64,000 nucleotides of DNA. Source: DATKYQ01 sp035528415 (GTDB lineage: Bacteria; Myxococcota; B64-G9). How positions within the stretch are numbered: the stretch's first letter is position 1; each line of letters opens with the position of its first letter. The translations under genes were made by a program, and so were the position numbers. Positions 44,827 through 53,956 of the stretch are shown piece by piece. The DNA lies in assembly GCA_035528415.1 (NCBI GenBank), contig DATKYQ010000080.1, positions 91,017-155,016 on the forward strand, in the 5' to 3' direction. A model generated the notes under the pieces. The model was not told where the DNA came from, did not search any database, and saw nothing but the letters and a program-made list of their open reading frames with translations.

Positions 44827-45732
44827 TTAGGCGACGACGCAGTTGCGCCCCTTGTGTTTGGCGTCGTAGAGGCGCTCGTCGGCCTCGCGGATGAAATTCG
44901 TAGGATCGGCGGCCATCGGCGACAGTTCGGCGCAGCCCAAAGATATAGTCAGCGGAATCCTTGTCTCGGCGAACATGAAATCATGTCTCTCGACCATCCG
45001 GCGGGCCTTCTCCGCGAGGGTGGTAGCGGTTGTCAGCGCCGTTTCCGGCAGGGCGATGATGAATTCCTCGCCGCCGTAACGCGCCATCAACTCCTCACGG
45101 CGGACCAGCTTGGATAGCAACAGGCACAGTTCCTTGAGGATGAAATCTCCGGCCAGGTGACCATAGGTATCGTTGACCTTCTTGAAGTGATCGATGTCGA
45201 ACATGATCAGGCTCAGGGGCCGCCCGAAGCGAATGGTACGCGCGATCTCCCGGTCGAGAAACTCTATCAGGTACCTTTTATTGGCTGCCTGCGTGAGACC
45301 GTCGGTAATCGTCATGCGGTAGATTTCTTCGTGGTAGAGCCCCTCGATATTGCCGCCGGAGATGAACTTGAAGACCACTCCGCCGACCTTGATCAAGTCT
45401 CCGTGCCGCAACTTCTCACGCTTGATGGGCACGTCGTTGAGGTAAGTGCCGTTGGTGCTGTCGAGATCTTCTATGAAAATCGACGGGGGCACCCGCTCAA
45501 GCCGAGCGTGATTGCGGGAGACGTTTTCATGGTCGATCTGGATGGTGTTGGTCGGTTCACGCCCGATGCTGATCAGGTCGCTTTCGACCGGATAATTCTT
45601 GCCCAGGGCGGGACCGTATATCTCTATCAGAAAGCTCTTTTGGGGGCTGCCGACTTTGCGGATCTCGGAGAGCTTGGCTTTCCGGGTCTGATCGTCCGAC
45701 AGCGGACCGTCCCAACTAGACTCCTTATCCAT
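44827..45732 (-). CDS. FHA-GGDEF diguanylate cyclase
   Basis: A 301-residue cytosolic protein. The N-terminal FHA domain (about 33-125) binds phospho-Thr, with SIGREPTNTIQIDHENVSRNHARL and DSTNGTYLND. The C-terminal GGDEF domain (about 140-300) has RYGGEEF, an active variant, so it should make c-di-GMP from two GTP. The inhibitory I-site position reads RREE in place of RxxD. A putative promoter with a perfect TATAAT -10 lies so close to the ATG that the mRNA would be nearly leaderless. The protein may link Ser/Thr kinase signals to c-di-GMP. Confidence 0.93.
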   Translation of the reverse strand: MDKESSWDGPLSDDQTRKAKLSEIRKVGSPQKSFLIEIYGPALGKNYPVESDLISIGREPTNTIQIDHENVSRNHARLERVPPSIFIEDLDSTNGTYLNDVPIKREKLRHGDLIKVGGVVFKFISGGNIEGLYHEEIYRMTITDGLTQAANKRYLIEFLDREIARTIRFGRPLSLIMFDIDHFKKVNDTYGHLAGDFILKELCLLLSKLVRREELMARYGGEEFIIALPETALTTATTLAEKARRMVERHDFMFAETRIPLTISLGCAELSPMAADPTNFIREADERLYDAKHKGRNCVVA

Positions 45733-45740
45733 GGCGGTGA

Positions 45741-45769
45741 ATTATAAGAACGTAACTCGGACTAGGCAA
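45741..45769 (-). promoter_or_regulatory. Predicted promoter of the FHA-GGDEF gene
   Basis: Minus-strand -10 TATAAT (45741-45746) and -35 TTGCCT (45764-45769) are 17 bp apart. The expected transcription start is 1-3 bases from the ATG at 45732, and no ribosome site is present, so the transcript is probably leaderless. Confidence 0.5.
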
Positions 45770-45867
45770 GCTTCAAACCAGGTATTTTCCCCGGAAGCCC
45801 TATCTCTATGACTTTTATTGACTTTTAATCAATCCCGTGCTACCTCAGCGCTGTGCGTGTCTATCAC

Positions 45868-47364
45868 ATGACGAAAAGTCCGTTGCGGCGATGGGGCAGG
45901 CGAGGTATCAAGCCCGGCTGGATCTTGTTATTCATAGGCCTGGGCGTTTTGAATGTCTACCTGCTTTTCATCAAGGGTCTCCCTGGCTTGTCCGGCCAGC
46001 AACCTGCACCCGGCGCTTCAGAAGAAGAATCGGCTGCAGAAAAACGCGTTTTGGCGTCGACATCTGCGTCAGCCTCTATGATGGGTTTCAAAAGCGCCAT
46101 GACAGAGATACGCGGAGTCGCCGGAATCCGGGACCAGGGAGCCATGGTGTCGACGCCCGGACCTCATCGCTCGCGACTGCGTTTCGACATGGAGGAGGGC
46201 CGGGAAATAGCAGGCCTACGCTCGCTCGATCAGTGGTGCGAGCAAACTTGGGGCTCTATCAAAAACGGCGACACCCTCGTCATGGCGCTCGAACGCAGTG
46301 GGCTGGACGGCGTTCAGGCGTTCGGCCTGATCCGTGCGCTGCGGGGTGTTTTCGACTTCCGCCGCTGTCGTCCCGGTGACCGCTTCGAGTTATTGCGCTC
46401 TCCGGTCGGCGGAGTGGAACGCTTTGTCTACCATGAATCAGCGCTGGTATCCTATCGCGTTGAGCGCAGGCAGGGTAACCTTGTCGGTCGCCGGGAAGAA
46501 GAACATTCGAAGGTGAAAGTCTCACCGGTATCGGTACGCATCCAGGGCTCGCTGTACGCTTCGATAGGTCGGGCGGGAGAGTCGTTGTCACTAGTTACGG
46601 ATCTCGTCGACATCTTCGCCTGGGACATCGATTTCTACATTGATTGTCGCCCCGGGGACATTGTGCGGATGTTGGTCGAGAAGATCGAAGTGGACGGCAA
46701 ATTCGTTCGCTACGGCCACATCCTGGCGGCGGAGTACAACGGTGCGATCGGAGTCAAACTCGCCTTCAGATATCAAACGTCCTCAGGCAAGGTGTGCTAC
46801 TATGACGAGTCGGGTGACTCCTTACAAAAGGCGTTTCTCAAGTCACCTTTGAAATTCGCGCGCATCTCATCCGGCTTCGGCATGCGGGTGCATCCCATCC
46901 TGGGGTTTTCTAAAAAGCACTATGGCGTCGATTTGGCGGCGCCACGGGGTACGCCCATCTGGGCTCCCGCCGACGGGACGGTGATCTTCGCAGGCCGCAA
47001 GGGAATCAGCGGAAACTTGATAAAGCTGCGCCACGTCAACGGCTACCAGACAATCTTCGCTCACCTGAATACCATCGCCCATGGCCTGTACAAAGGGATT
47101 CGGGTCAATCAGAAGCAGGTTATCGGCACGGTCGGCTCGACCGGCCGCTCAACCGGGCCGCACTTGCACTACAGCATGAAGAAAAGCGGCACGCTCATAA
47201 ATCCGTTCACCCAGAAATTCCCGCCCGCCCGCCCGGTTGCGAAGAACGAACTCTCCGCCTACAAGAGAACCATTTCCGGTTTGTTCGACCGGCTTGAGAA
47301 GATTCCGCGGCCTTCCGCCCCGAAAACCGCCGCGGCACCTGGAAAAACAGAGGGCGCGGGATGA
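45868..47364 (+). CDS. M23 (LytM-type) peptidoglycan endopeptidase, membrane-anchored
   Basis: A 498-residue protein with an N-terminal transmembrane helix (about 14-35, GWILLFIGLGVLNVYLLFIKG), a long stalk, and a beta-strand-rich domain (about 100-300, resembling OapA/YtfB-type folds). The C-terminal M23 domain (about 335-460) has H351-YGV-D355 and H432-L-H434, the zinc ligands, in GPHLHYSM. It should cut peptide cross-links in peptidoglycan in the periplasm. The start could instead be GTG 45853. Its stop overlaps the start of the GH3 gene by 4 bases (ATGA). Confidence 0.88.
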   Translation: MTKSPLRRWGRRGIKPGWILLFIGLGVLNVYLLFIKGLPGLSGQQPAPGASEEESAAEKRVLASTSASASMMGFKSAMTEIRGVAGIRDQGAMVSTPGPHRSRLRFDMEEGREIAGLRSLDQWCEQTWGSIKNGDTLVMALERSGLDGVQAFGLIRALRGVFDFRRCRPGDRFELLRSPVGGVERFVYHESALVSYRVERRQGNLVGRREEEHSKVKVSPVSVRIQGSLYASIGRAGESLSLVTDLVDIFAWDIDFYIDCRPGDIVRMLVEKIEVDGKFVRYGHILAAEYNGAIGVKLAFRYQTSSGKVCYYDESGDSLQKAFLKSPLKFARISSGFGMRVHPILGFSKKHYGVDLAAPRGTPIWAPADGTVIFAGRKGISGNLIKLRHVNGYQTIFAHLNTIAHGLYKGIRVNQKQVIGTVGSTGRSTGPHLHYSMKKSGTLINPFTQKFPPARPVAKNELSAYKRTISGLFDRLEKIPRPSAPKTAAAPGKTEGAG

Positions 47365-49034
47365 TCGCCAGCCTGGCGAAGATCCTGCCGCTCCTGTTCC
47401 AAATGGCTGCCGGCGGCGCGGGATCTGCCGCTGACTCTGTCGACGAGATTATTGCCGGCATGACTGTTGAGCAGAAGGTCGGCCAGCTTATAATGGTGGG
47501 CCTTGGCGGCAAGCAAATGAGTCCCGCCATCGCCAACCTGTTGACCGGCTATCACATCGGCTCGGTGGCCCTGTACGGACGCAATATCGTCAACACCAAA
47601 CAGCTCGCAAGACTAATTGGTGACATTCGTAAGGTCATGCGCGGCGAAGTACAGCCGTTTGTCGCCATCGACCAGGAGGGCGGCAACGTCGTGCGCGTGC
47701 GCTCCGATGTCATCGTACTGCCAGGCGCAATGGCTCTCGGCGCCACCCGTGACACGTTTCTGGCGTTTCTGGTCGGGCAGGCGAGCGCCATCGACCTGGG
47801 TCTGGTGGGCATCGACATGAACCTGGCGCCGGTGCTGGACATCAATCGCAATCCGCACAACCCGGTGATCAACATTCGCGCCTACGGCGACAAGCCCGAA
47901 CTGGTTGCGAGACTCGGACTGCATTTCATCCAGGGCCAACAACAGGCCGGTATGGCCACAGTTGCAAAGCACTTTCCGGGTCACGGCTCCACGGCCAGGG
48001 ATTCTCATTTTTCCTTGCCAGTGATTCGTCTCGATCGGGAGCAGCTGACTGACGGCGATCTGCTTCCCTTCAGACGGGCGATAGCCGCCGGGCTGGATGC
48101 CGTCATGACCGCCCACGTACGGGTGCCGGCCATCGACCCGAGCAGCCTGCCGGCCTCGCTGTCGCACAAGGTAATCGGCGGATTGCTCAGGAAAGAGCTG
48201 GGGTTCGACGGTCTGGTGATCACCGACGATCTGGAGATGCGAGCCATCGCAAACATGATGCCGGTCGGCCAGGCCGCGGTCAAGGCCATCCAGGCCGGTG
48301 CCGACGTGGTCATGGTCATCTGGACGGCCCAGAAGAAACGCGAAGTTTTCAAGAGTCTGCTCGAGGCGGCAGGCACGGGGGCGATTACTCAGACACGCCT
48401 CGACGAGTCGGTTCGCCGTATTCTGCGCTTGAAGTTCCGGCGCAGAATCCTGCACACTCTTACCGGCGAGCAGCCACGACTGTCTGCCGTTCTGCCCAAC
48501 CCCATGCACGCGCAGTTAGCGAGAACCATAGCCCGGCGGGCCGTTACCCTGGTGCGCAACACAGGCTCGCTGGTGCCGCTGCATGATGGCCAGGGCGTAC
48601 TTGCGGCCGGCCCCCAGCGAGTGTTTCTGAAGGAGCTCAAGCGACAGCTGCCGGGGGTGACGGTGTTCCATACGCGCCGGGTCCCGTCTTCCAGGCACCG
48701 TACGAAAGATCTCAACGACTTGATCGCGCTGGGCAATAACAGCCGGGTAATCGTCGTGGCGGTGGTCAACGCTTACCAGGCCTGGCTGGTCCAGCGCCTC
48801 TATCACCAAGTCAAGGTTCCCATCGTGGTGGTATCTTTCGGCTCTCCATACTTCATCCGTAACTTTCCCGGCGTGGCCGCATACCTATGCACCTATTCGT
48901 ACCTCCCTGCGGCCCAAAAGGCGGCAGCCCTTGCCTTGAGCGGCAAGATCTCCATCACGGGCCGGTTGCCGGCGACGCTTTCCGGACGATATCAGTTCGG
49001 CCAGGGCCTGGTGACGAGAAGAAGAGGCCATTAG
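47361..49034 (+). CDS. Glycoside hydrolase family 3 (beta-N-acetylhexosaminidase, NagZ-like)
   Basis: A 557-residue protein. It has KHFPGHGSTARDSHFSLP (about 202-219), the NagZ loop with its catalytic Asp-His dyad, and FDGLVITDDLEM (about 278-289) with the nucleophile Asp. A probable signal peptide (about 1-24) suggests it acts outside the cytosol, unlike cytosolic NagZ of E. coli. A C-terminal domain (about 370-557) adds to the NagZ core. It removes GlcNAc from muropeptides. It is translationally coupled to the M23 gene, so both likely trim peptidoglycan. Confidence 0.9.
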   Translation: MIASLAKILPLLFQMAAGGAGSAADSVDEIIAGMTVEQKVGQLIMVGLGGKQMSPAIANLLTGYHIGSVALYGRNIVNTKQLARLIGDIRKVMRGEVQPFVAIDQEGGNVVRVRSDVIVLPGAMALGATRDTFLAFLVGQASAIDLGLVGIDMNLAPVLDINRNPHNPVINIRAYGDKPELVARLGLHFIQGQQQAGMATVAKHFPGHGSTARDSHFSLPVIRLDREQLTDGDLLPFRRAIAAGLDAVMTAHVRVPAIDPSSLPASLSHKVIGGLLRKELGFDGLVITDDLEMRAIANMMPVGQAAVKAIQAGADVVMVIWTAQKKREVFKSLLEAAGTGAITQTRLDESVRRILRLKFRRRILHTLTGEQPRLSAVLPNPMHAQLARTIARRAVTLVRNTGSLVPLHDGQGVLAAGPQRVFLKELKRQLPGVTVFHTRRVPSSRHRTKDLNDLIALGNNSRVIVVAVVNAYQAWLVQRLYHQVKVPIVVVSFGSPYFIRNFPGVAAYLCTYSYLPAAQKAAALALSGKISITGRLPATLSGRYQFGQGLVTRRRGH

Positions 49035-49101
49035 TCAACGTCCCCCTTGATTCCAGATTGCGTTTGCCTAAAGCGTAATCCGTGGAGTAGACTTCCCTGT
49101 C

Positions 49102-50703
49102 ATGGATGTCGACTACCTGCCGGCCTTCACGCGCGAGGGTAGGATCGAGGAGATCCCGCTTCCGGTCCTGATCGTTCACATCCTGGACGAAAAACTCAGC
49201 GGCAGGCTGTACATCGAGGAAGAGGGCACGAAGTCTTGGATTTACTTCGAGGAGGGGTTTCCGGCCGGTGTCTTCGCCCCCAAGTCGCAGGATTTTTTAG
49301 GAACTGTCCTGCGCGAACTAGGGTATATCGACGACGACGCTTTTAACCAATCGTTGATGATGATGGCCAAGACCAAACGCCTGCAGGGCGAGCTTCTGGT
49401 GGAGGACGGCAAGATCGACTCGGAGCAGCTCGATCGCGCCCTGTCACTGCAACTCGCCCGCAAGCTGGCCCGCCTTTTCGTTGTTCGTGCGGGTGTTTTT
49501 CGGTTCGCCGAGGACGAGGAGCTTATTCCTCCGATGGAGCCGATTCGCATCAACACCTATGCCCTGATCTACAACGGCATCAAGAACAGCTACCACGGCG
49601 AAGACCTGAAGGAGGGCCTGCAGATCCTGGTTGGCAGGTCTTGCAAGGTGTCGGGCCTCTTCGTCGAGCGCAAGGAGCTGTTCGAGTTTCCGCCCGACGA
49701 CATGGCCGACGCCGAACTGCTGCGCGAATTCCGTCTGCCCCAGGTTTTCGTCAGGGCCACCCGCAGCGGTCCGACGTCGGGGATGATGATGTTACTGGCG
49801 CTTCTCTATTGCGGCATGCTCGAACTGGAAGAGGCCGATTTTGCCGTGCCCATCGAGGGCGCGCAGGCGCCCCGGGCGGCGCCTCACAAAGCCGCGGTGG
49901 CACGTGCCGGCGCTAGTGCCTCGGAACGGGATCGTGGCACTGCAGGCGGCGACCGGCCCAAGCAAGGTGCTAAGAAACTGTCCGCCGAACTGGTGAAGAA
50001 AATCAACGATAAGTTCGAGCAGATCAAATCTGGAGACATGTGGCAGATTATCGAGGTGGAAAAGGATGCCGGCTTCGAGGTCGTCAAGAAGTCGTTCCTT
50101 ACGTTGGCCAAGGTTTACCACCCCGACCGGGTTTCCGGGGCGGGTGACGAAGAGATCTCGCATCGCATGGACCTGATCTTCACCCGGATCAACGAGGCCT
50201 ACCAGGTGCTCAGCGATCCCAACCGCCGGGCCGAGTACGACAAGAAAGCGCCCAGCGACACAAAATCGGACCAGCCCCGTCCGGAAGAGGCCCGGGTACA
50301 GTTTCAGAAGGCGCAGGTCTACCTGAAAAAGAAAGACCTGACAAAGGCGGCCGAGGCGGTTCGCTGGGCCGCCGATCTAGACAACAGCAACGGCGACTAC
50401 AAGGCGTACAAGGCCTGGATAGAATTTCTTCGGGAGAAGCAGGGTTCACCGCCTGAGAGGCTGGCCCAGGCCAAGGCGGAGCTGATCGACGTCGCCAAGG
50501 GTTATCCTCAGTCTTTCCACGCGTACAAATTTCTGGCCAAGGTTTCTATGGAACTAAATGACATGCAGACCTACTACAAGGCCCTGAATAACGCCGCAAA
50601 GTTGAACCCCAAGGATGTCGATATCGCCCGTCAGCTGCGCCTGTTCAATATGCGCAAAGAAAAAGAGGGTCGGGGCTGGCTCAAGAAGAAATTTACCAAG
50701 TAA
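49102..50703 (+). CDS. DUF4388-DnaJ-TPR protein
   Basis: A 533-residue protein. The N-terminal DUF4388/PatA-type region (about 1-155, LSGRLYIEEEGTKSWIYFEEGFPAGVFAP) is followed by helices, a J domain (about 312-375) with intact HPD in YHPDRV (about 339-342) and a C-terminal TPR-like region. The J domain recruits an Hsp70 such as DnaK. Proteins of this build are common in delta-type bacteria and are linked to gliding and signalling, though the role is unclear. It shares its layout with the gene at 60815-62374. Confidence 0.85.
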   Translation: MDVDYLPAFTREGRIEEIPLPVLIVHILDEKLSGRLYIEEEGTKSWIYFEEGFPAGVFAPKSQDFLGTVLRELGYIDDDAFNQSLMMMAKTKRLQGELLVEDGKIDSEQLDRALSLQLARKLARLFVVRAGVFRFAEDEELIPPMEPIRINTYALIYNGIKNSYHGEDLKEGLQILVGRSCKVSGLFVERKELFEFPPDDMADAELLREFRLPQVFVRATRSGPTSGMMMLLALLYCGMLELEEADFAVPIEGAQAPRAAPHKAAVARAGASASERDRGTAGGDRPKQGAKKLSAELVKKINDKFEQIKSGDMWQIIEVEKDAGFEVVKKSFLTLAKVYHPDRVSGAGDEEISHRMDLIFTRINEAYQVLSDPNRRAEYDKKAPSDTKSDQPRPEEARVQFQKAQVYLKKKDLTKAAEAVRWAADLDNSNGDYKAYKAWIEFLREKQGSPPERLAQAKAELIDVAKGYPQSFHAYKFLAKVSMELNDMQTYYKALNNAAKLNPKDVDIARQLRLFNMRKEKEGRGWLKKKFTK

Positions 50704-50718
50704 TGGGAAATTTTCTGC

Positions 50719-51066
50719 TCAGTCTTCGGAAAGGTAGGCGTCCAGGGCGGCCTGTTCGGCTTCACTAAGGTCTAAGAACTGGACGCCCATTCCCGCTCGA
50801 TCGGTGGGATCGTTCTCGTCCGGGTTGCGTTTCGCCCACACGACCTGGCCGCGTGTACGGACGGCCATCTGGGTGCCGGGGAGGGTAAATGAAATCCAAA
50901 AGGTCTCGCCGACCTCGAACAACAAGTCGGATTTCAGGAAAAGACCGCCTTTGCTGACGTCGTGACTGTCAAAGGTCAGCTCTCCGCCGGTGAATCCGTC
51001 ACCAAGCTCAATCTCCGCCTCCAGATGGTGACGGGTGTGTTGGCGATGATTTCGTTGCTGGTCCAT
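50719..51066 (-). CDS. PilZ-domain protein
   Basis: A 115-residue single-domain protein. It has the PilZ pattern HDVSKGGLFLKSD (about 35-47) in place of D-x-S-x-x-G and a WAKRNP strand, with RHHLEAE as the RxxxR-like entry (H-T-R-H-H). It should bind c-di-GMP and act as a small effector. It sits 29 bp after rpoZ on the minus strand, and the convergent DUF4388 gene ends 15 bp away. Confidence 0.85.
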   Translation of the reverse strand: MDQQRNHRQHTRHHLEAEIELGDGFTGGELTFDSHDVSKGGLFLKSDLLFEVGETFWISFTLPGTQMAVRTRGQVVWAKRNPDENDPTDRAGMGVQFLDLSEAEQAALDAYLSED

Positions 51067-51095
51067 GTGTTGGTGCGACCCGGCCGGTCACTGCG

Positions 51096-51293
51096 TCACT
51101 CGTCCTCTTTATCCACGTAGCGCACCCTGCCGGCGGCGATTTCCCTGAGAGCGATGATCGGCATCTTGTTCTTGGCCGACACCAGAGGTCTGGCGCCGTC
51201 GAGAAGCTGCCGTGTGCGCTTCGTCGCAAGCAGCACGAGCGCGAAACGATTGGGAACGTTTCTCAAACAATCTTCGACCGTGACTCTGGCCAT
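51096..51293 (-). CDS. rpoZ: RNA polymerase omega subunit
   Basis: A 65-residue protein starting MARVTVEDCLRNVPNRFALVLLATKRTRQLL, very close to the family consensus. It binds the beta-prime subunit and helps assemble RNA polymerase. It is slightly short compared with the usual 70-90 residues. The gene is single and probably co-transcribed with the PilZ gene. Confidence 0.93.
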   Translation of the reverse strand: MARVTVEDCLRNVPNRFALVLLATKRTRQLLDGARPLVSAKNKMPIIALREIAAGRVRYVDKEDE

Positions 51294-51392
51294 CTGTAGA
51301 CCTCCATGAACCGCCCCGCTTGGGGGCTCGTGAATATACGGCTCGTTCCCAAGGAGATCAAGTATTTTATTTTCAGCCAGTTACTGCGCCAA

Positions 51393-52364
51393 CTATTCGG
51401 TTTTCGCCCTGTCAAGAAGCGCCGCGGGGGCCTGTGAGAGATTTCTAAACTGGTATTCGCGAATCTCGGCAAGTGGGCCGGGCGGTGTGATGCAGCGGGC
51501 GTAGAACCTGGTGCGGTCGGTGTGGTCATGTACCGAACCAAGCGCCACTTCGACGAGCGATCTTTCGTCGGGGCCGTAGAGTTTCGCAGTGATTTCGGCT
51601 GGATCGAGGCCGAAGGCCGATCGAGGGGTCTGCCGCTCGTCGGGAAAGGCCACGGCTCGCAAGGCATGCAACGTGGTCACGATTCGCCCGACTGCGGCTT
51701 GATTGGCCGGGCCGCGATCGGGTCTCAGCATCAACCAACGCTGTCCGCGTTTCTGAAACTCAATGACATTTCCGGCTGTCTTTAGAACCAGATTTGTAAG
51801 CAAGCGAGGCTCGAACAGCAGCAGGCGCTTGCGGCGTAGATCGAAGGAGTTTTGCAGAAGGACCTTTTCGAATTCTCCGGCGACATACAGGGCCTCCGGC
51901 CGGCCCTCTTTTTGCAGGTAGAGCAGGTCCGGAAACTTTCCCCTGGCGCCTACCAAAAGGGCAAGCTTCTCACCAGAGGAGGAAAGGAGGGAAATCCTGG
52001 CCCGCGGGGGGCTAAGACCGTAGTCGGAAGCCGCTCCTGACTCGGTCCCGGCCGTCAGCTTGGCAAGTGCACCAAGCAGCGCCGCCAGCGAAGCGCCGTC
52101 CACATCATCAGCAACCGGTTGCATAAGCCGCCACCCCGCGGCCGATCTCTGAAGTACACACTTGCGTCCTTCGATATCGATCTCCAGGCGAACCAGTTGC
52201 CGCGCGTCGAAGGGCAAGATCTTCTCGGTCTTTTCCCGCAGGTACGCCTTTCCCTCGCGAGATCGGCCGGCCGACAAAACGGCGATCAGCACCAGGCCCG
52301 CGATGAGCAGGCAGCCGATTGCCGCCCCGATCAGCGTGCGGGTACGGCGTGTCACTACGACCAT
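51393..52364 (-). CDS. DUF4340 membrane-linked protein of a Gld-type exporter operon
   Basis: A 323-residue protein with an N-terminal transmembrane helix (about 9-31, TLIGAAIGCLLIAGLVLIAVL) and DUF4340-like repeats of beta strands (for example VRLEIDIEGRKCVLQRSAAGWRLMQPVADD). It is the last gene of an operon with an ABC ATPase, ABC-2 permease and GldG-type protein. Its start overlaps the end of the GldG-type gene by 10 bp. The complex is linked to gliding or surface assembly in other phyla; its job here is inferred. Confidence 0.8.
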   Translation of the reverse strand: MVVVTRRTRTLIGAAIGCLLIAGLVLIAVLSAGRSREGKAYLREKTEKILPFDARQLVRLEIDIEGRKCVLQRSAAGWRLMQPVADDVDGASLAALLGALAKLTAGTESGAASDYGLSPPRARISLLSSSGEKLALLVGARGKFPDLLYLQKEGRPEALYVAGEFEKVLLQNSFDLRRKRLLLFEPRLLTNLVLKTAGNVIEFQKRGQRWLMLRPDRGPANQAAVGRIVTTLHALRAVAFPDERQTPRSAFGLDPAEITAKLYGPDERSLVEVALGSVHDHTDRTRFYARCITPPGPLAEIREYQFRNLSQAPAALLDRAKTE

Positions 52365-53953
52365 CTCCGCGCCCGCCAGATGGCGAAACCCAGAACGAGG
52401 ATCAAAAGAGGCAGGAGATCGGTAGTGACAATGGCAAGCAGCTGCAGTTGTGATTGATCCAGCGCCAGCAGCGAGGCCTCCCTGAACCGCGGATGGATTG
52501 CTATCTTGTTCTCATCGCCGGCCAGCCAGGCCAGGCTGTTGATGATTAAATCCCGGTTCAAGGGGAAAAGGCGATAGGCCGAATCGTCCAGCATCAAAGA
52601 TGAGCCGAAAACGATCATTCGCGGGCCGCCCCCTTTGTCTGTGCTTCCGTCAACGGACCGCGTGTCCACGCTGACGGCCAGGGGAACGGGACCGGCGAGG
52701 TCCCGGTCCGCGTCGAAAGTGTGCTTTTCCCGAACAGCCAACTCGTCAGTCTCGCCCCAAGCCCCCGGTCCGCTTGCGGTCAGGTCGACCACTATTAGCT
52801 TGCGCGGCGCGCCGGGAGAGCGGCGCACGGATCTGGCCAGTGGAAAAACGGCCTGCAGTCGTCGCAGGGCGGCCGCATTTCCGGCTAGGAGGCGCCTGAA
52901 TACGGGGTGAGCCAGGTGATAGCTTTTAGGATCGCTGGCCACCAGCACCGGGCTGCGGCCACCCGAGACGACGGTGTCTTTGCCCAAGATCACGCCGTAA
53001 TGGGCAAACAGGGAATCCAGTGAGCGGGAATCAGCGGCACCCAGAAAGGCCAGCAACCTGCCGCCGCCGCCAAGATAGCCGCCGATGGCCTCTGCCTCCG
53101 ACGAATGGATATCACGATCTGGCCCGGCGATGACCAACACCCGGCAGGAGGACGGTACGGCACCCATCTCTAGCAGTGAGATCTCCGTCGTGCGATAACC
53201 TTCGCTTTGCAGGTCGCCTGCGAATTGAGAGCGCGACTTTCCGCCATGCCCGGCGCGGTTGCCGCTCTCCCCGTGACCGGTGAGAAAACAGATCTCCCGT
53301 TGTTCTACTCTGGCGGTTAAAGACATGATCGCGTTGGTGATTGCCTGTTCAGGACATCCGCGCTCGTTGCTGTCGATCCTGGCTCGCGCCTGTCTGTTAC
53401 GGTAGAGGAAAACCAGGCGCGGCCCGCCGCCGCTTACCTTGTATCGCTCGACCAGGTCTTGCCGCCGGATCGGATCGACGAACTGGGCGGAGAATCGATC
53501 GCCAGCCTGCCGGTAACGGTCGAGACAGTCAACAAGTGGAGTGTACTCGGGTTCACGTGATCCATAGAAGGCAAGCACTTCGAGATCGGCATCCAGGCCG
53601 GCAAGCACTTTACGGGTCTGATCGGAAAAAGAGAAGACTTTTTCAGTGCTGAGATCGACCCTCCAGGGAAAGGTATACGCCAGGTAGTTGACGATTAACA
53701 CAGCTGCCAACGCCATGACGGCAAAGAGCACCTCGAAGAGGCCGAAGAAGAGAGCGCGTCCCCTGATGGCCGAAAGCACACCGGCTGGATCCGAGAACAG
53801 CCAGAACAATATCGCCAGCGTGCCGAAAAGTAGCTTGGCGATGGCAACCCAGCCGATGTGCCAGTCCCAGAGGAAGAGAGTCAGGGGAACCGACAACAAG
53901 GCAACCAGACCGACGATTCCCGCGATGCGCCCAATCTTTTTCACTCGCTTCAC
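52355..53953 (-). CDS. GldG-like ABC auxiliary protein
   Basis: A 532-residue membrane protein. It opens with two to three transmembrane helices (about 9-95), then a large soluble domain typical of GldG/ABC_transp_aux (for example SDQTRKVLAGLDADLEVLAFYGS, then FVDPIRRQDLVERY), and a C-terminal helix (about 505-525). It partners the ABC-2 permease, 3 bp upstream, and the ATPase encoded beyond the AbiE insertion. The same layout occurs in Gld/Nos-type exporters. Confidence 0.82.
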   Translation of the reverse strand: MKRVKKIGRIAGIVGLVALLSVPLTLFLWDWHIGWVAIAKLLFGTLAILFWLFSDPAGVLSAIRGRALFFGLFEVLFAVMALAAVLIVNYLAYTFPWRVDLSTEKVFSFSDQTRKVLAGLDADLEVLAFYGSREPEYTPLVDCLDRYRQAGDRFSAQFVDPIRRQDLVERYKVSGGGPRLVFLYRNRQARARIDSNERGCPEQAITNAIMSLTARVEQREICFLTGHGESGNRAGHGGKSRSQFAGDLQSEGYRTTEISLLEMGAVPSSCRVLVIAGPDRDIHSSEAEAIGGYLGGGGRLLAFLGAADSRSLDSLFAHYGVILGKDTVVSGGRSPVLVASDPKSYHLAHPVFRRLLAGNAAALRRLQAVFPLARSVRRSPGAPRKLIVVDLTASGPGAWGETDELAVREKHTFDADRDLAGPVPLAVSVDTRSVDGSTDKGGGPRMIVFGSSLMLDDSAYRLFPLNRDLIINSLAWLAGDENKIAIHPRFREASLLALDQSQLQLLAIVTTDLLPLLILVLGFAIWRARRWS

Positions 53954-53956
53954 CCT

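Noticed and set aside
40486..45827. The 13-base phrase TTATTGACTTTTA at 40486 and again at 45815
   Set aside because: Both lie upstream of genes, but matches of 13 bases are expected by chance in 64 kb, and the second has no good -10.
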